Position numbers and translations under genes: made by a program. Below, in pieces: positions 26,565 through 35,710 of a stretch of DNA of 64,000 bases. The notes under the pieces are model-generated. The model did not search any database, had not been told where the DNA came from, and saw only the letters and a program-made list of their open reading frames with translations. The number at the start of each line of letters is the position of its first letter. Position 1 is the stretch's first letter. The DNA lies in the NCBI GenBank assembly GCA_012959805.1, contig DUCN01000082.1, positions 62,001 to 126,000 on the forward strand, read 5' to 3'. The stretch is from Myxococcales bacterium. Lineage in GTDB: Bacteria; Myxococcota_A; UBA9160; UBA4427.

Positions 26565-27317
26565 ATGGGGCAGGGCGATACGACATACGACTATTCCCGG
26601 TGTCGAGTCTTGGTCACCGGTGGATCGAGCGGCATCGGCACCGGAATCGCCCGGGCTTTCCTCGATGCGGGGGCGGAGGTCACGATTACCGGCCGGCGTG
26701 AAAGCGCACAGGAATACGATGTCGACCTAACAGGATATAACTACCGCTGCCTGCAAATGAGGGATAAGCAAGGCATTGTGCGTCTCGCCGAATCTCTCGG
26801 GGGACTCGATGTCCTAGTCAATAACGCGGGTGCCACCTTTCCCGATGGTGGAAACGAGTGGGAACCCGATGTGTTCGAGGCTTCGGTGGCGATCAATCTC
26901 TTTGGTTCCTTTCGGATGGCATTGGCCTGCAAGGATCATCTCGGAGCAAGTGCCATTCCCGGTGGCGGCAGCGTGATCAACCTGGCTTCGATGTCCTCGT
27001 TCATCGCCGTTCCCTTCGTTCCCGGATATGGGGCGGCGAAGGCCGGCGTCGTTCAGATGACAAAGAACCTGGCGGTTGGTTGGGTGCGTGAGGGCATCCG
27101 GGTGAACGCGATCGCACCGGGACTCATTCTCAGCAATATGACCTCTGCGCTGCGTGAAGTGGCCGCCCTCGAGGAGAAGGAGCTTGCACGCACGCCGATG
27201 GGCCGCTGGGGAACCCCTGAAGACATCGCACCCGCGGCCCTGTTCCTGGCGAGCGCCGGTGCCAGCTTCATCACAGGCCAGACCTTCAATGTTGATGGCG
27301 GCTATTCAATCGCATGA
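26565..27317 (+). CDS. Short-chain dehydrogenase/reductase
   Basis: 250 residues. TGGSSGIG at about 17-24, NNAG, catalytic Ser region INLASMSS, YGAAK and FNVDGG at the end: a complete classical SDR. The ATG follows AGGAGAG. It is 82 bp after the sulfotransferase and on the same strand, so it may be the third gene of the TetR-controlled transcript. The gap contains no evident terminator. Confidence 0.92.
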   Translation: MGQGDTTYDYSRCRVLVTGGSSGIGTGIARAFLDAGAEVTITGRRESAQEYDVDLTGYNYRCLQMRDKQGIVRLAESLGGLDVLVNNAGATFPDGGNEWEPDVFEASVAINLFGSFRMALACKDHLGASAIPGGGSVINLASMSSFIAVPFVPGYGAAKAGVVQMTKNLAVGWVREGIRVNAIAPGLILSNMTSALREVAALEEKELARTPMGRWGTPEDIAPAALFLASAGASFITGQTFNVDGGYSIA

Positions 27318-27350
27318 TGGGTACAGGTATGGACCAGGCCTGCTCGTTCT

Positions 27351-28112
27351 TCAGCCTCCGGTTGCCGATGCAGCCAACGATACGTCCTCGGTGAGAAGGC
27401 GTTGTTGACTCGCGGTGAAAACCGTGTGTGCACGCTCGTTGATCAGGAGCGGAACATAGAGGGTCGCCGACGACTCACCGCTGGCGATGACTGCCCGTCC
27501 GTCGTGGTCCTCGAAGGTCAGTTCGATTGAGAGATCTTTCAGGCCAAAGGGGTAGTCGGCGAGCGTGATTCTCATTCCGAGGATCTGAAGCGTGTCGACG
27601 CGGAAGAAAATGTCGCCCTCGAGATGACGCGACGTCTTTTGGAGCGGAACGATTCTGATCTTGTGACTCGCCGTGCCCCTCCATGAGTCGAGCGCCTGAT
27701 ATCGGAAGCGATAATGTAGGTCGGCGTCTTTAGCGAAGAGACGGTATGCGGGTTCGATGCGCTGCGGATCGACACACTTTTCGAGGTCGACGGGCTTCCC
27801 GTCGAGCGTGCACTCGAGAACCTGATTGGTTGGATGTTCGCCGTGGTAGTCCCACACGTCGACCACGGCTTTTCGCGTGCGTCGCAGTTCGCCGTTTCCG
27901 CCGGCCAGGCTTCTCGTGATGATTTCTCGGCGCGAGAAGCTTCCGATATAGGATCGCTCAAACTTCCTTGCACCTTCGAGGATGCGAGCGAGGGTCTCCG
28001 CATTCGCGGATTCGTCGGTGGTGGCTGGCTCTGAGTGTGATGCCTGGGGCAGGCCAATCGAGAAAGCAAGTACACACATCCAAAGGGCAAAGGGTCGGGG
28101 CAAAATCATCAT
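27351..28112 (-). CDS. Secreted protein of unknown function
   Basis: 253 residues beginning with a classical signal peptide (FALWMCVLAFSIGLPQASHS), so it is periplasmic or outer-membrane associated. The mature part is rich in beta-strand patterns (YIGSFSRREIITRSLAGGNGE, KIRIVPLQKTSRHLEGDIFFRVDT, LSIELTFEDHDGR), loosely like LolA/LppX-type lipid-binding proteins, but I cannot assign a family. It is just downstream of, and co-directional with, the carboxylesterase lipoprotein at 28170 (57 bp gap). Confidence 0.7.
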   Translation of the reverse strand: MMILPRPFALWMCVLAFSIGLPQASHSEPATTDESANAETLARILEGARKFERSYIGSFSRREIITRSLAGGNGELRRTRKAVVDVWDYHGEHPTNQVLECTLDGKPVDLEKCVDPQRIEPAYRLFAKDADLHYRFRYQALDSWRGTASHKIRIVPLQKTSRHLEGDIFFRVDTLQILGMRITLADYPFGLKDLSIELTFEDHDGRAVIASGESSATLYVPLLINERAHTVFTASQQRLLTEDVSLAASATGG

Positions 28113-28169
28113 TCGGTATGACTACCTTTTTGGTCTAGTTCACTTGGGGACACCCACCGAGGCGAGCGT

Positions 28170-30050
28170 TCAAGCGCCTTCGAAGTCCTTGCAGATCCCG
28201 CCGTCAATCGTTTTGAATTCTTCAAGTGAAAGTCGGCCGTTGAAGCGGTAGATGTCCCAATAGACTGTACAGCGTTCTTTGCTGGTCTCGAATCGATCGT
28301 CATTGGCGATTTGTTCGAGAACAGTTTGGGTTGTCAGTGTTTCGGCTGACAAACGTAGTCCTCCGTCCGCTGGCGTGTCGAAGATGAGGAACTGCCCCGG
28401 ATCGGCGCCCCAGTTCTTCCACTGCGGAAGATTGCCGTCACGACCGCGTCCGGGATCACCGGTGTACGCGAATTGTCCCCAATAGGACATCATTTGATCC
28501 GAGAGGATTCTCGCCGCGGGCCGACTTGATTCGGGAAAGATATTGTCTGTGACCGGCCCGAACGCGAGTCCGCCAAACACGAACGGAATCTCGAATGCAT
28601 GGGCCGCACCCAGCAGCGGTGAGAGATCGAACCAGAGCATCTTGCCTTCTTCGTCCCAGTCGAAACGGTAGGCAAATGCTGGCGCGCGGCCGGCGCTTGT
28701 GATGGCGGCGGCTGCTTCATCGACACCGCGGGCCTTCCAGAACTTCGTTCCGTATTCGGCCGTGAGGTGGTACATGCGCTCGTTCTTGAACCAGAGCGGA
28801 ATGATGCCGATGCGAGCCACGTCCTTCGAGCCGAAGGCCGCGAATAGTTTGACTTCGTCGCGGTTGGTGCCAAAGATGACCGGCACCGCGTTGTATGCGC
28901 CTAACGAAAACGACTCTCGCGGATCGAGTTTGGGGAGGACGACGCCATCTCGAATGAGTTTTGGCGTGTCGTACATGCCACCGAATCCGCCACCATAAAG
29001 TGATAAGAGTTCGGTCGGGGTCTTCCCTCGCAGGTAGTCGGAAACCTGCGTGGGGGTCCAGCTTGTGATGGTCTGCCGGCCAGTGTCTCGATCCGCAGCC
29101 GTTCCATCTGCGAGGAGCAGCGCGAGAAGAACCTCATTCGAGCTGTGCACATGCCCGGACTCGGTGTCGTCGATCCAATTCTGGGCTGCTTCCAATTTAA
29201 TCAGATCGCCGCTGCCGCTCTGGACGATGGCCCGATGAAAAAGACCTGCGGCTCGGGGGGAGACAAGCATTGCGAAGGTGTCCGATCCGCCCGCAGACTC
29301 GCCAAAGACGGTCACGCGTTCGGGGTCACCACCGAAATCTGAAATGTGTTCCTGGACCCATTCGAGCGCGGCGATCGTATCGAGGGTTCCAAAATTACCC
29401 GACTGGTCTTCGGCTGTTGCGTTTGCGCCCGCGACCGCGTCATGGGCGAACCAACCGAATACACCAAGGCGATAATGAATCGTGACAACAATGACATCTT
29501 GGCTGACCGCGAGGCGGCTCGCGTCATAGAGCAGGGCGCTGCCGATGGAATTCCCACCTCCGTGAATCCAGAGCATGACGGGAAGTCGGTGACTTCCGGT
29601 CGGAGCGTTCTCGGGTGTGGAGGGTGGCGCGAAAACATTCAACGTTAGGCAGTCCTCGCTGCCTAGTGTGTCGGAATCCTCGAGGCCCTCCGAACGTCCG
29701 GCCGGTCCCGCGTACTGAATGCAGGGGGAGCCGAATTCCAGCGCCTCGAGTGTTCCTGCCCAGGCTTTGGCGCTGCGTGGCGCCCGCCACCGCAAGTCGC
29801 CGATCGGCGGTTGCGCAAAGGGGATGCCGCGCCAGACATGTGCGCCGTCCTCGCTGGTGAAACCCACGAGTTTCCCAACCGATAACTCTCGAGCACTCGA
29901 TTCGTCGATCGACGGGCGCGACGGTGGCTCGTCTTGCCCGCAGGCGACAAGGGATGTGAGGAGAAGGAGTCCGAGCGCCCGGGTGCGGGCCTGAAGGCTT
30001 CGGAGGCCGCGACGAGGCGATGGCCGAGGATGAGAGCGGGATATATTCAT
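28170..30050 (-). CDS. Type B carboxylesterase, lipoprotein
   Basis: 626 residues. The N-terminal hydrophobic run ends LTSLVAC, a lipobox with the acceptor Cys at about 37. The esterase domain shows VWRGIPFAQPPIGDLRWRAP, SEDCLTLNVFAP, LWIHGGG (oxyanion hole) and the nucleophile elbow GESAGG; a C-terminal His region is in GAAHAFEIPFVFG. The family hydrolyses carboxyl esters; here it would act on the periplasmic face or outer membrane. The open frame extends 210 bp upstream of the chosen ATG at 30050 with no signal-like sequence. It may form an operon with the secreted protein at 27351. Confidence 0.93.
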   Translation of the reverse strand: MNISRSHPRPSPRRGLRSLQARTRALGLLLLTSLVACGQDEPPSRPSIDESSARELSVGKLVGFTSEDGAHVWRGIPFAQPPIGDLRWRAPRSAKAWAGTLEALEFGSPCIQYAGPAGRSEGLEDSDTLGSEDCLTLNVFAPPSTPENAPTGSHRLPVMLWIHGGGNSIGSALLYDASRLAVSQDVIVVTIHYRLGVFGWFAHDAVAGANATAEDQSGNFGTLDTIAALEWVQEHISDFGGDPERVTVFGESAGGSDTFAMLVSPRAAGLFHRAIVQSGSGDLIKLEAAQNWIDDTESGHVHSSNEVLLALLLADGTAADRDTGRQTITSWTPTQVSDYLRGKTPTELLSLYGGGFGGMYDTPKLIRDGVVLPKLDPRESFSLGAYNAVPVIFGTNRDEVKLFAAFGSKDVARIGIIPLWFKNERMYHLTAEYGTKFWKARGVDEAAAAITSAGRAPAFAYRFDWDEEGKMLWFDLSPLLGAAHAFEIPFVFGGLAFGPVTDNIFPESSRPAARILSDQMMSYWGQFAYTGDPGRGRDGNLPQWKNWGADPGQFLIFDTPADGGLRLSAETLTTQTVLEQIANDDRFETSKERCTVYWDIYRFNGRLSLEEFKTIDGGICKDFEGA

Positions 30051-30444
30051 GGGACGAATTGCACCTCGGGCTTCGAGCGCGGCGACGGGCGCGCCCGGGG
30101 CCAGCCGATTTGGAGAGAGAGAGAGAGCCAACAGATGAAGACTAGCGGCTGGGCTCAACTCGCCAAGGTGCTGAGGGACGCTGCACCCGCAGTTTTTGGA
30201 GGCCGTCACGACGCCGTTCGAGAACGCCGTATCCCTGATCGAAGAGGCAGCCGTCTCCAATAGGCAAGAACGAAGAGCAGGACCTCGGTGACCGAGATTC
30301 GTTCCGTCTCCTCGCGTAATGGTTCGATGGCCGGCGCTTCTTCGGTATTCATGACTTCCTCACCAGGGAGCCCCAATTGGCTTGACTGGCTGCGATTCGC
30401 AAGCGCCGTGCGCGGTTACGGAAGGAGATCTGTAATCGATGATT
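30051..30444. other. Intergenic stretch between carboxylesterase and TesB
   Basis: No convincing gene. It holds a (GA)n run at 30112-30125 followed by ATG at 30135 and a short protein-like reading (MKTSGWAQLAKVLRDAAP). That reading would need a frameshift to continue as FLEAVTTPFENAVSLIEEAA; this may be a decayed small gene or chance. The promoter for the carboxylesterase must lie at its left end. Confidence 0.4.
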
Positions 30445-31302
30445 CTACGGATGAAGTCGGATCAATCCTTCTTGAACGATCGAAGCGATCAGCCGTCCGT
30501 CTTCTGTGTAGACAAGTCCGCGGTTGAAGCCTCGGCCTCCCGAAGCCGAGGGGCTGTCCTGTACGAAGAGCAGCCACTCGTCTGCGCGGAAGCGATGATG
30601 AAACCAGATCGAATGATCGAGGCTGGCGGACTGAAATTTTGGGTTCATCCAGGTCACGCCATGGGGGAGCAGGCAGGTGTCGAGGAGGTTCATGTCCGAG
30701 GCATAAGCCAGGACGCATTGATGAATTCGGTCGTCGTCGGGCAGTTTCCCAGCGGCGCGAAGCCAGATTGCCAAATTCGGCGAAGTCTTTTCGGGCTCGA
30801 TCGGGTCGCGAACTTCTACGGGCCGGACTTCGATCGCCTGAGGTGCGTCGAGCCATTGGCGATACTCGGAGGGAATCATGCGGCGAACTTTTTCGTTGAA
30901 TTGATCGGGGTCCGGCGTGTCGTTAGGCGCTGGCATGTCGGGCATCGGGGTGTGGTGCTCGAAACCCGATTCTTCGACCTGGAAAGAGACCGCCATGCTG
31001 AAGATTGCGCGGCCGTGCTGGATGGCAACGACTCGGCGTGTGGTGAAGCTTCGGCCGTCTCTAATTCGGTCGACCTCATAGAGGATGGGAATCTTCGGAT
31101 CACCGGGGCGCAGGAAGTCGCCCTTCAATGAATGGACGTGTCGGTCCTCGACGGTGCGATGGGCAGCGACCAGAGCCTGGCCCACGACCTGTCCGCCGAA
31201 GACCCTCTGGGATCTCTCCTGCGGACTTCGCCCGCGGAAAATATTGAGTTCGATTTCTTCGAGATCGAGTAAGTCGAGCAGCGATTCAAGTGCGGTGGTC
31301 AA
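30445..31302 (-). CDS. tesB: Acyl-CoA thioesterase II (TesB-like)
   Basis: 285 residues, the standard TesB length, with a double hotdog fold. Signature pieces: RVFGGQVVGQALVAAHRTV (about 33-51), HSLKGDFLRPGDP, YEVDRIRDGRSFTTRRVVA, and in the second half DHSIWFHHRFRADEWLLF. It hydrolyses medium- to long-chain acyl-CoA to free acid and CoA in the cytosol. It stands alone on the minus strand, in keeping with the many CoA-ester enzymes nearby. Confidence 0.93.
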   Translation of the reverse strand: MTTALESLLDLLDLEEIELNIFRGRSPQERSQRVFGGQVVGQALVAAHRTVEDRHVHSLKGDFLRPGDPKIPILYEVDRIRDGRSFTTRRVVAIQHGRAIFSMAVSFQVEESGFEHHTPMPDMPAPNDTPDPDQFNEKVRRMIPSEYRQWLDAPQAIEVRPVEVRDPIEPEKTSPNLAIWLRAAGKLPDDDRIHQCVLAYASDMNLLDTCLLPHGVTWMNPKFQSASLDHSIWFHHRFRADEWLLFVQDSPSASGGRGFNRGLVYTEDGRLIASIVQEGLIRLHP

Positions 31303-31374
31303 AGGGAACTCCGAGGCTGGGGCGCGTCGGGGCGAACAGTACTCGATATTTCGCGAGATGATCGGATTCTGGGG

Positions 31375-31593
31375 TCAGCCGCGCAGCCGCAAAGCGCGTT
31401 CGGGAAATCCGGTGATCACGCCGTCGACTTCGACCGCTAACAGCGCGTCGATCGGCTGATCTGATTCGTCGAAATTAGTCCAGACGTTGAGGTTGAGGTC
31501 GTGATCGCGGGTCGCCTTCATGAAGGTTTCCTCGACCATCGAAACGTATGGATGACTCACGCGATGTCCATTCTCGACACGGATTTTGAGGAC
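31375..31593 (-). pseudogene. Glycerophosphodiester phosphodiesterase-like C-terminal remnant
   Basis: The frame ending at 31375 reads like the last strand-helix of a GDPD TIM barrel: FMKATRDHDLNLNVWTNF followed by VEVDGVITGFPERAL. Upstream it meets an in-frame TAA at 31596-31594 and the rest of the barrel, including the N-terminal His/Glu active site, is missing. The same frame stays open above the stop up to 31783, but that sequence is not recognisably GDPD. The fragment is too short for more than a tentative call. Confidence 0.45.
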
Positions 31594-31782
31594 TTATTGG
31601 GCCGGACGGCGGCTGAGCACGAGAAGCGCGATGTCGGAATCTCGAACGCGGAGAAATGACTCCAGGCTATTGATCCGATTGCCGGCTTCCTCTGTTTCAT
31701 GTCCAAAGATCAGCACGCCAAGCCGCGCTTGATGTGCTGCATGCCAACTCGCTTCAGGTCTTTGCGAAATCGCGAAGGGATA

Positions 31783-32916
31783 TCAGGTTGTGGCGGGGGT
31801 TTGGCTCGTCACTGAATCAACGATCCCGCGATTATTGTCGGATTTCTTGAGTCGCCAAATGAAGGAATCGACAATGAAATGATGAAGGTTGATGGCTGCC
31901 ACCGTCATCATCACGCTCGTGCCCGCGGCAACCCCCGCATAGATATAGGCACGGGGAAACCAGTCGAACAAAACGAAGCCCAGCGCGACGCTCGCACCGT
32001 AGAACCAAATCACATGATAGGCCACGCCGTGACGGTTCTCTGGCCGCGCCAACTGATCTTTGACATGGAAGATGATCACGATCGCGAGGTACTGGATGCC
32101 GTGAAAGATGGTGGCCCAGATGAAAGCCTTCATGGGTGGAAGAATGAACCACCAAATCCCATTCGTGAAGAGCATGAGCGCACCGATGAGTGGCATGGGT
32201 CGACTCTCGCTCCGCCAGATTCTCAAAAAAAGGAGCGGGACTGCCGCGAACGCAAAGCGAGGCATGTAGAACCGGAACTCATTTAGAACGGCGATGGCAT
32301 CGGGACTCTTCAGCCATCCACCGAAGTCGAGCCAATGCAAGCCCCCGGCCGGGAAGAGCGTGAAGTTGTGGATGAAGGGCAACATGGCAACCCACCACAG
32401 CAGCCTTTTGTTGGCCGCGTTCAGAAGGCAGCCGGAGCGGTAGCAATACATCACCGTCAGGCCGTAGGCCTGTGCCGCATAGTGGTAGGGTGACCATGTG
32501 AAATAGATTGCTCTGAAATGCTTGCCGAAGGTGTCGACACTGAAGACACTAATGGTAATGACGGCCAGGAACATGAGCGGCAGCACCGTCTTCAGGAAGG
32601 GGAAGGATTGATGGCCATCCACACCGGGTTTCGTGTAAAGGCGAACGGTGGACGAAGCGAAATGTGCGCTGTTGCTGAAGAGGATGAAGTACTTGAAATC
32701 CCTCGTGCTCGAGAAAGGGGTCATCTGTGGATAGGTCGAGATGAACCAGACGACGATTAGACTGAGCGCTCCCCCGATCAAGAAATAGTCGAAAACCGGA
32801 TGGACGAAGGTTCGACCAATCAGCGACGCAGAGATGGGTGTCGGCGGAATAATGGGGGAAGGCGATGCGTCAGCGTTTTGCATGGAGGCGGTCGGGGTAT
32901 TGGGAGGCTCGGACAT
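31783..32916 (-). CDS. Polytopic membrane protein with conserved-looking histidines, unknown
   Basis: 377 residues. A soluble Pro/Ser-rich N-terminus of about 35 residues precedes roughly nine to ten hydrophobic segments. His and aromatic residues sit at or beside the membrane segments: NSAHFASSTVRLY, TWSPYHYAAQAYG, FIHNFTLFPAGGLHWLDF, FHGIQYLAI and NLHHFIVDSFIWRLKK. This His pattern suggests metal or haem binding inside the membrane, as in desaturases or Brp/Blh-type proteins, but I do not recognise a family. No close operon partner. Confidence 0.7.
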   Translation of the reverse strand: MSEPPNTPTASMQNADASPSPIIPPTPISASLIGRTFVHPVFDYFLIGGALSLIVVWFISTYPQMTPFSSTRDFKYFILFSNSAHFASSTVRLYTKPGVDGHQSFPFLKTVLPLMFLAVITISVFSVDTFGKHFRAIYFTWSPYHYAAQAYGLTVMYCYRSGCLLNAANKRLLWWVAMLPFIHNFTLFPAGGLHWLDFGGWLKSPDAIAVLNEFRFYMPRFAFAAVPLLFLRIWRSESRPMPLIGALMLFTNGIWWFILPPMKAFIWATIFHGIQYLAIVIIFHVKDQLARPENRHGVAYHVIWFYGASVALGFVLFDWFPRAYIYAGVAAGTSVMMTVAAINLHHFIVDSFIWRLKKSDNNRGIVDSVTSQTPATT

Positions 32917-33194
32917 TGCGACTCTCGTACCGACGGTAGTTGGCGTAGTGCGGGGTTGGCCTGGATGTTAGTTGCCAAGTGAGTTGCAACCGCAATCTTG
33001 ACATCGACTTGTGTATCCGTGGCGGCGAACGATGGCTGCGAATCGAAACGTCAAGAGCGCCGCGATTGATCAGGGCACTCGTTGGCGGTTGAGCAATCAC
33101 GAACGAAGACAACTAGGCTTTCGTTCATAGCAGGAATAGGGGAGGGGCGCTATCAGATCAGGCAATTGCGAGCGATGTGGAGTGAACGACTTTG

Positions 33195-33521
33195 CTAAGA
33201 GCGACGTTCGTTTCCAGTCGCCTCACTTGACTGCAGTGAGGCGGCGTAGAGGAGCGCGAACCAGCCAATCACCGTCCAGCCCAATACGACCTTCGCCAAT
33301 AGGAAAGCAACCGGCATGTCGAGTCCTCGTGCCGACGCGACGAGGAATGGAATTAGGTAAAGGACCATCAGAGTGAAGGGGGTGAGTCCAACATTTTTGA
33401 TTCTCCAGATTGGCTCGTCGATCGGATCGGGTGTTTGTCCGCGTTGCCGAGGCCACGGCTCGTTGCAGGTGCCCTCGCTTCCCGTAGGGGAGTCGTCTTG
33501 GAAGCCGCGGATGAAGTCCAT
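33195..33521 (-). CDS. Small membrane protein, superinfection-immunity (Imm_superinfect) like
   Basis: About 108 residues from the ATG at 33521; longer starts back to 33629 are possible. Two membrane segments carry the family-like pattern: LMVLYLIPFLVASARG, then AKVVLGWTVIGWFALLYAA, matching the P..A..R plus LGWT-IGW signature of the superinfection-immunity family named after the T4 Imm protein. Most chromosomal members are not in prophages and have unknown roles. No phage genes are nearby. Confidence 0.6.
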   Translation of the reverse strand: MDFIRGFQDDSPTGSEGTCNEPWPRQRGQTPDPIDEPIWRIKNVGLTPFTLMVLYLIPFLVASARGLDMPVAFLLAKVVLGWTVIGWFALLYAASLQSSEATGNERRS

Positions 33522-33869
33522 CGTGGTTGTTATCGAGGAGGCGAACTGAATGACCCGGTCGATGTTCACAACGCGCTCGCGTTCTGGTCGCTGATCTTCT
33601 TCTCTTCCGATCCATCGAGGCCGGCCCATGTCGTACGGAATCTCATGGTCGTGCGGGAAAAGCAGGCGAAAGTCGAATGGGGCGGATGGTCAGTAGTAAC
33701 CAACCATTCGAGCGCGTGAACTGAGATGAGTTCTGCTATGCTGAATTCACCCCTCAAAAAGTGCGTAGTGACTTAGCGGTGCAACGTTGCCGTGTCGCGT
33801 TTCTCAGTCATGGGATCGTTTCATGAGGCAATGACGTCAATCCGCTTTTTCTTCTGCACGGGGTGGGTC

Positions 33870-34187
33870 ATGACGAATCGCCGGTCCGATGCGATCTATT
33901 TTGCTCTTTTGATTGCCATCGTTGGGATCAGCTATCTCGCCGCCAATTGGTCGGTCGACGAAGCAGAGAGCCTGGCGCTTCCAGATTTCAAGCCGCTGCC
34001 GCTCAGCTTCGAAGTTCCCTTCGAACTGCCCTTTCATATCGTGAAATTCAAGACGGTGGTGCCCCGATCTCTCGCTCTTTCGAGCAACATGGAAAGAACG
34101 CTCCTCGAAGTTCGCGCATCGCTGCTCGAGAGCTCGAGAGTCGTGGAGATTCGCACGGAATCAACGCTCCTGGCAGCCGCGGAATAG
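33870..34187 (+). CDS. Small single-pass membrane protein, unknown
   Basis: 105 residues with one N-terminal membrane segment (AIYFALLIAIVGISYLAANW) and a short polar C-terminal part (PLSFEVPFELPFHIVKFK, then ERTLLEVRASLLESSRVVEI). The ATG at 33870 directly follows a G-rich run; an in-frame ATG at 33792 adds unlikely sequence. No family recognised. It converges on the luciferase-like gene at 34214. Confidence 0.5.
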   Translation: MTNRRSDAIYFALLIAIVGISYLAANWSVDEAESLALPDFKPLPLSFEVPFELPFHIVKFKTVVPRSLALSSNMERTLLEVRASLLESSRVVEIRTESTLLAAAE

Positions 34188-34213
34188 CTCGTTTGCGCGC
34201 GAGCGATTCGTGA

Positions 34214-35485
34214 CTAAGACCTCGCGTCTGGATCCACGACGCCCTGATTGACCTGCGCGCGATCCGCTGAGGCGCGAACGATGGGAACCTCGCTTTCGTC
34301 GAGATCCGGCATTCGAATCTTGCGTTCGAGCGCCGCCGCGATGTAGGTCGCAAGTTCGGCCGACTTCTTGGCTTCCCGTTCCTCTCGTCCCGCCGCAAAT
34401 TGAGGGAGAACCGACCGCGCGAAGAGTTTGAGCGCGTCACAGATGGATTCATGCTGATTTCGGCCGGCTTGCTGCATCAAGATGATCTGGTCGACGCCCG
34501 ACTGTTGCAGATCGGCGAAGTGTTGCGCCAGATCTTCGGGTGTACCGATTCCAGACGCCTGGCTGAACGGCGTTGAATCGTCGGCATTCGTCTGCTCTTG
34601 CTCCGACTGCGCGCGTGCGGCGCGCTCGGCTGAAAACTCCGCCCAAAGATTTGAATGCCCTGGTTTCGTATCGCGGGCGACTAACGCCTGCAGCGCGTAG
34701 CCGAAAAATTCGAAACCTTCCTGACCCCGGCGAATTGCTTCAGCACGGTCTTCATGGACCGAGAAGGCCGAGACGACAGCAATGTTGGCATTGACGCTAT
34801 GTCCGAGGGGGACGCATTCTTCGCTCTTGATAATGTCGTAATAGATCTGACTCCAGGCCTTGGCTTCGTCTGGATCGACAAAGGAAAAGGCTAGGGCGCC
34901 GAGGCCGTTACGCGCGGCCACGCGGATCGTGTCTCGATTCGTACAGGCCATCCACATGGGCGGATGGGGTCTCTGAAGCGGCTTGGGAAGAACGTTTCGA
35001 CAGGGCATCGAAAAGAACGCTCCCTCGTATCCGGGATAGGGCTCCATCACCATCATATTGGCGATTTGCTCAGCCGCTTCGAGGGACATGGCGCGCTTGT
35101 GTTTGGCGGGAATTCCAAATCCGCCGAGTTCGAGTCGCGTCGCACCTTCGCCAATGCCAAAATCCACACGTCCATCCGAAACGAGATCCAACGTCGCGAT
35201 CGTCTCGGCCGTACGGGCGGGGTGGTTGTAGGCAGGGATGACCTGGCGAATCCCGTGGCCCAGGCGAATGCGTTCGGTTTTTCCGGCAGCGGCGGCGAGG
35301 AAGACTTCCGGCGCAGAGGAATGGGAATACTCCTCGAGAAAGTGATGCTCGACCTCCCAGGCGTAGTCGATGCCGAGTTCGTCGGCGAGAACGACTTGCT
35401 CCAGCGCCTCGCGGAATAACCTGTGCTCGTCCCCTTTATTCCAGGGCTTTGGGAGCTGTAACTCGTAGAAAACACCAAACCGCAT
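34214..35485 (-). CDS. LLM-class flavin-dependent oxidoreductase (luciferase-like)
   Basis: 423 residues of the bacterial luciferase TIM-barrel family. N-terminal MRFGVFYELQLPKPW, then GIDYAWEVEHHFLEEYSHSSAPEVFLAA, RIRLGHGI and VDFGIGEGATR are typical. These enzymes use reduced flavin (FMN or F420) for oxygenation or hydride transfer. The ATG at 35485 has GGAGGT close upstream. It is a clear paralogue of 43657-44865, with near-identical EVEHHFLEEYSHSSAPEVFLAA. A C-terminal extension of about 40 residues distinguishes it. Confidence 0.92.
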   Translation of the reverse strand: MRFGVFYELQLPKPWNKGDEHRLFREALEQVVLADELGIDYAWEVEHHFLEEYSHSSAPEVFLAAAAGKTERIRLGHGIRQVIPAYNHPARTAETIATLDLVSDGRVDFGIGEGATRLELGGFGIPAKHKRAMSLEAAEQIANMMVMEPYPGYEGAFFSMPCRNVLPKPLQRPHPPMWMACTNRDTIRVAARNGLGALAFSFVDPDEAKAWSQIYYDIIKSEECVPLGHSVNANIAVVSAFSVHEDRAEAIRRGQEGFEFFGYALQALVARDTKPGHSNLWAEFSAERAARAQSEQEQTNADDSTPFSQASGIGTPEDLAQHFADLQQSGVDQIILMQQAGRNQHESICDALKLFARSVLPQFAAGREEREAKKSAELATYIAAALERKIRMPDLDESEVPIVRASADRAQVNQGVVDPDARS

Positions 35486-35710
35486 TCTGACCTCCGTACC
35501 AACGAGCATAACGCGTGAAAACGACGCTGCGGCCAATAGGGTGGGGCAGGTTCGTCCATCGAAATTGCCCTTTGCTCGTCCGATCCGACAAAACCAAGAC
35601 CCGGATGATCCCGCCGGGCCATCCAAGCCCAGCTATGCTTCGAGGGCGCGCAGGCCGCGCGCTGCCAACCATGCCGGACCATCGATTTCATCAACGGAAG
35701 TGGAGAAAAC

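Noticed and set aside
30112-30125. (GA)n run as a possible microsatellite or phase-variation tract
   Set aside because: It is short and no gene with a protein-like sequence clearly depends on its length.
31597-31782. Open frame above the stop in the GDPD-like remnant
   Set aside because: It is in frame and hydrophobic in places (LGVLIFGHETEEAGNRI) but does not resemble the GDPD barrel; no basis to extend the call.
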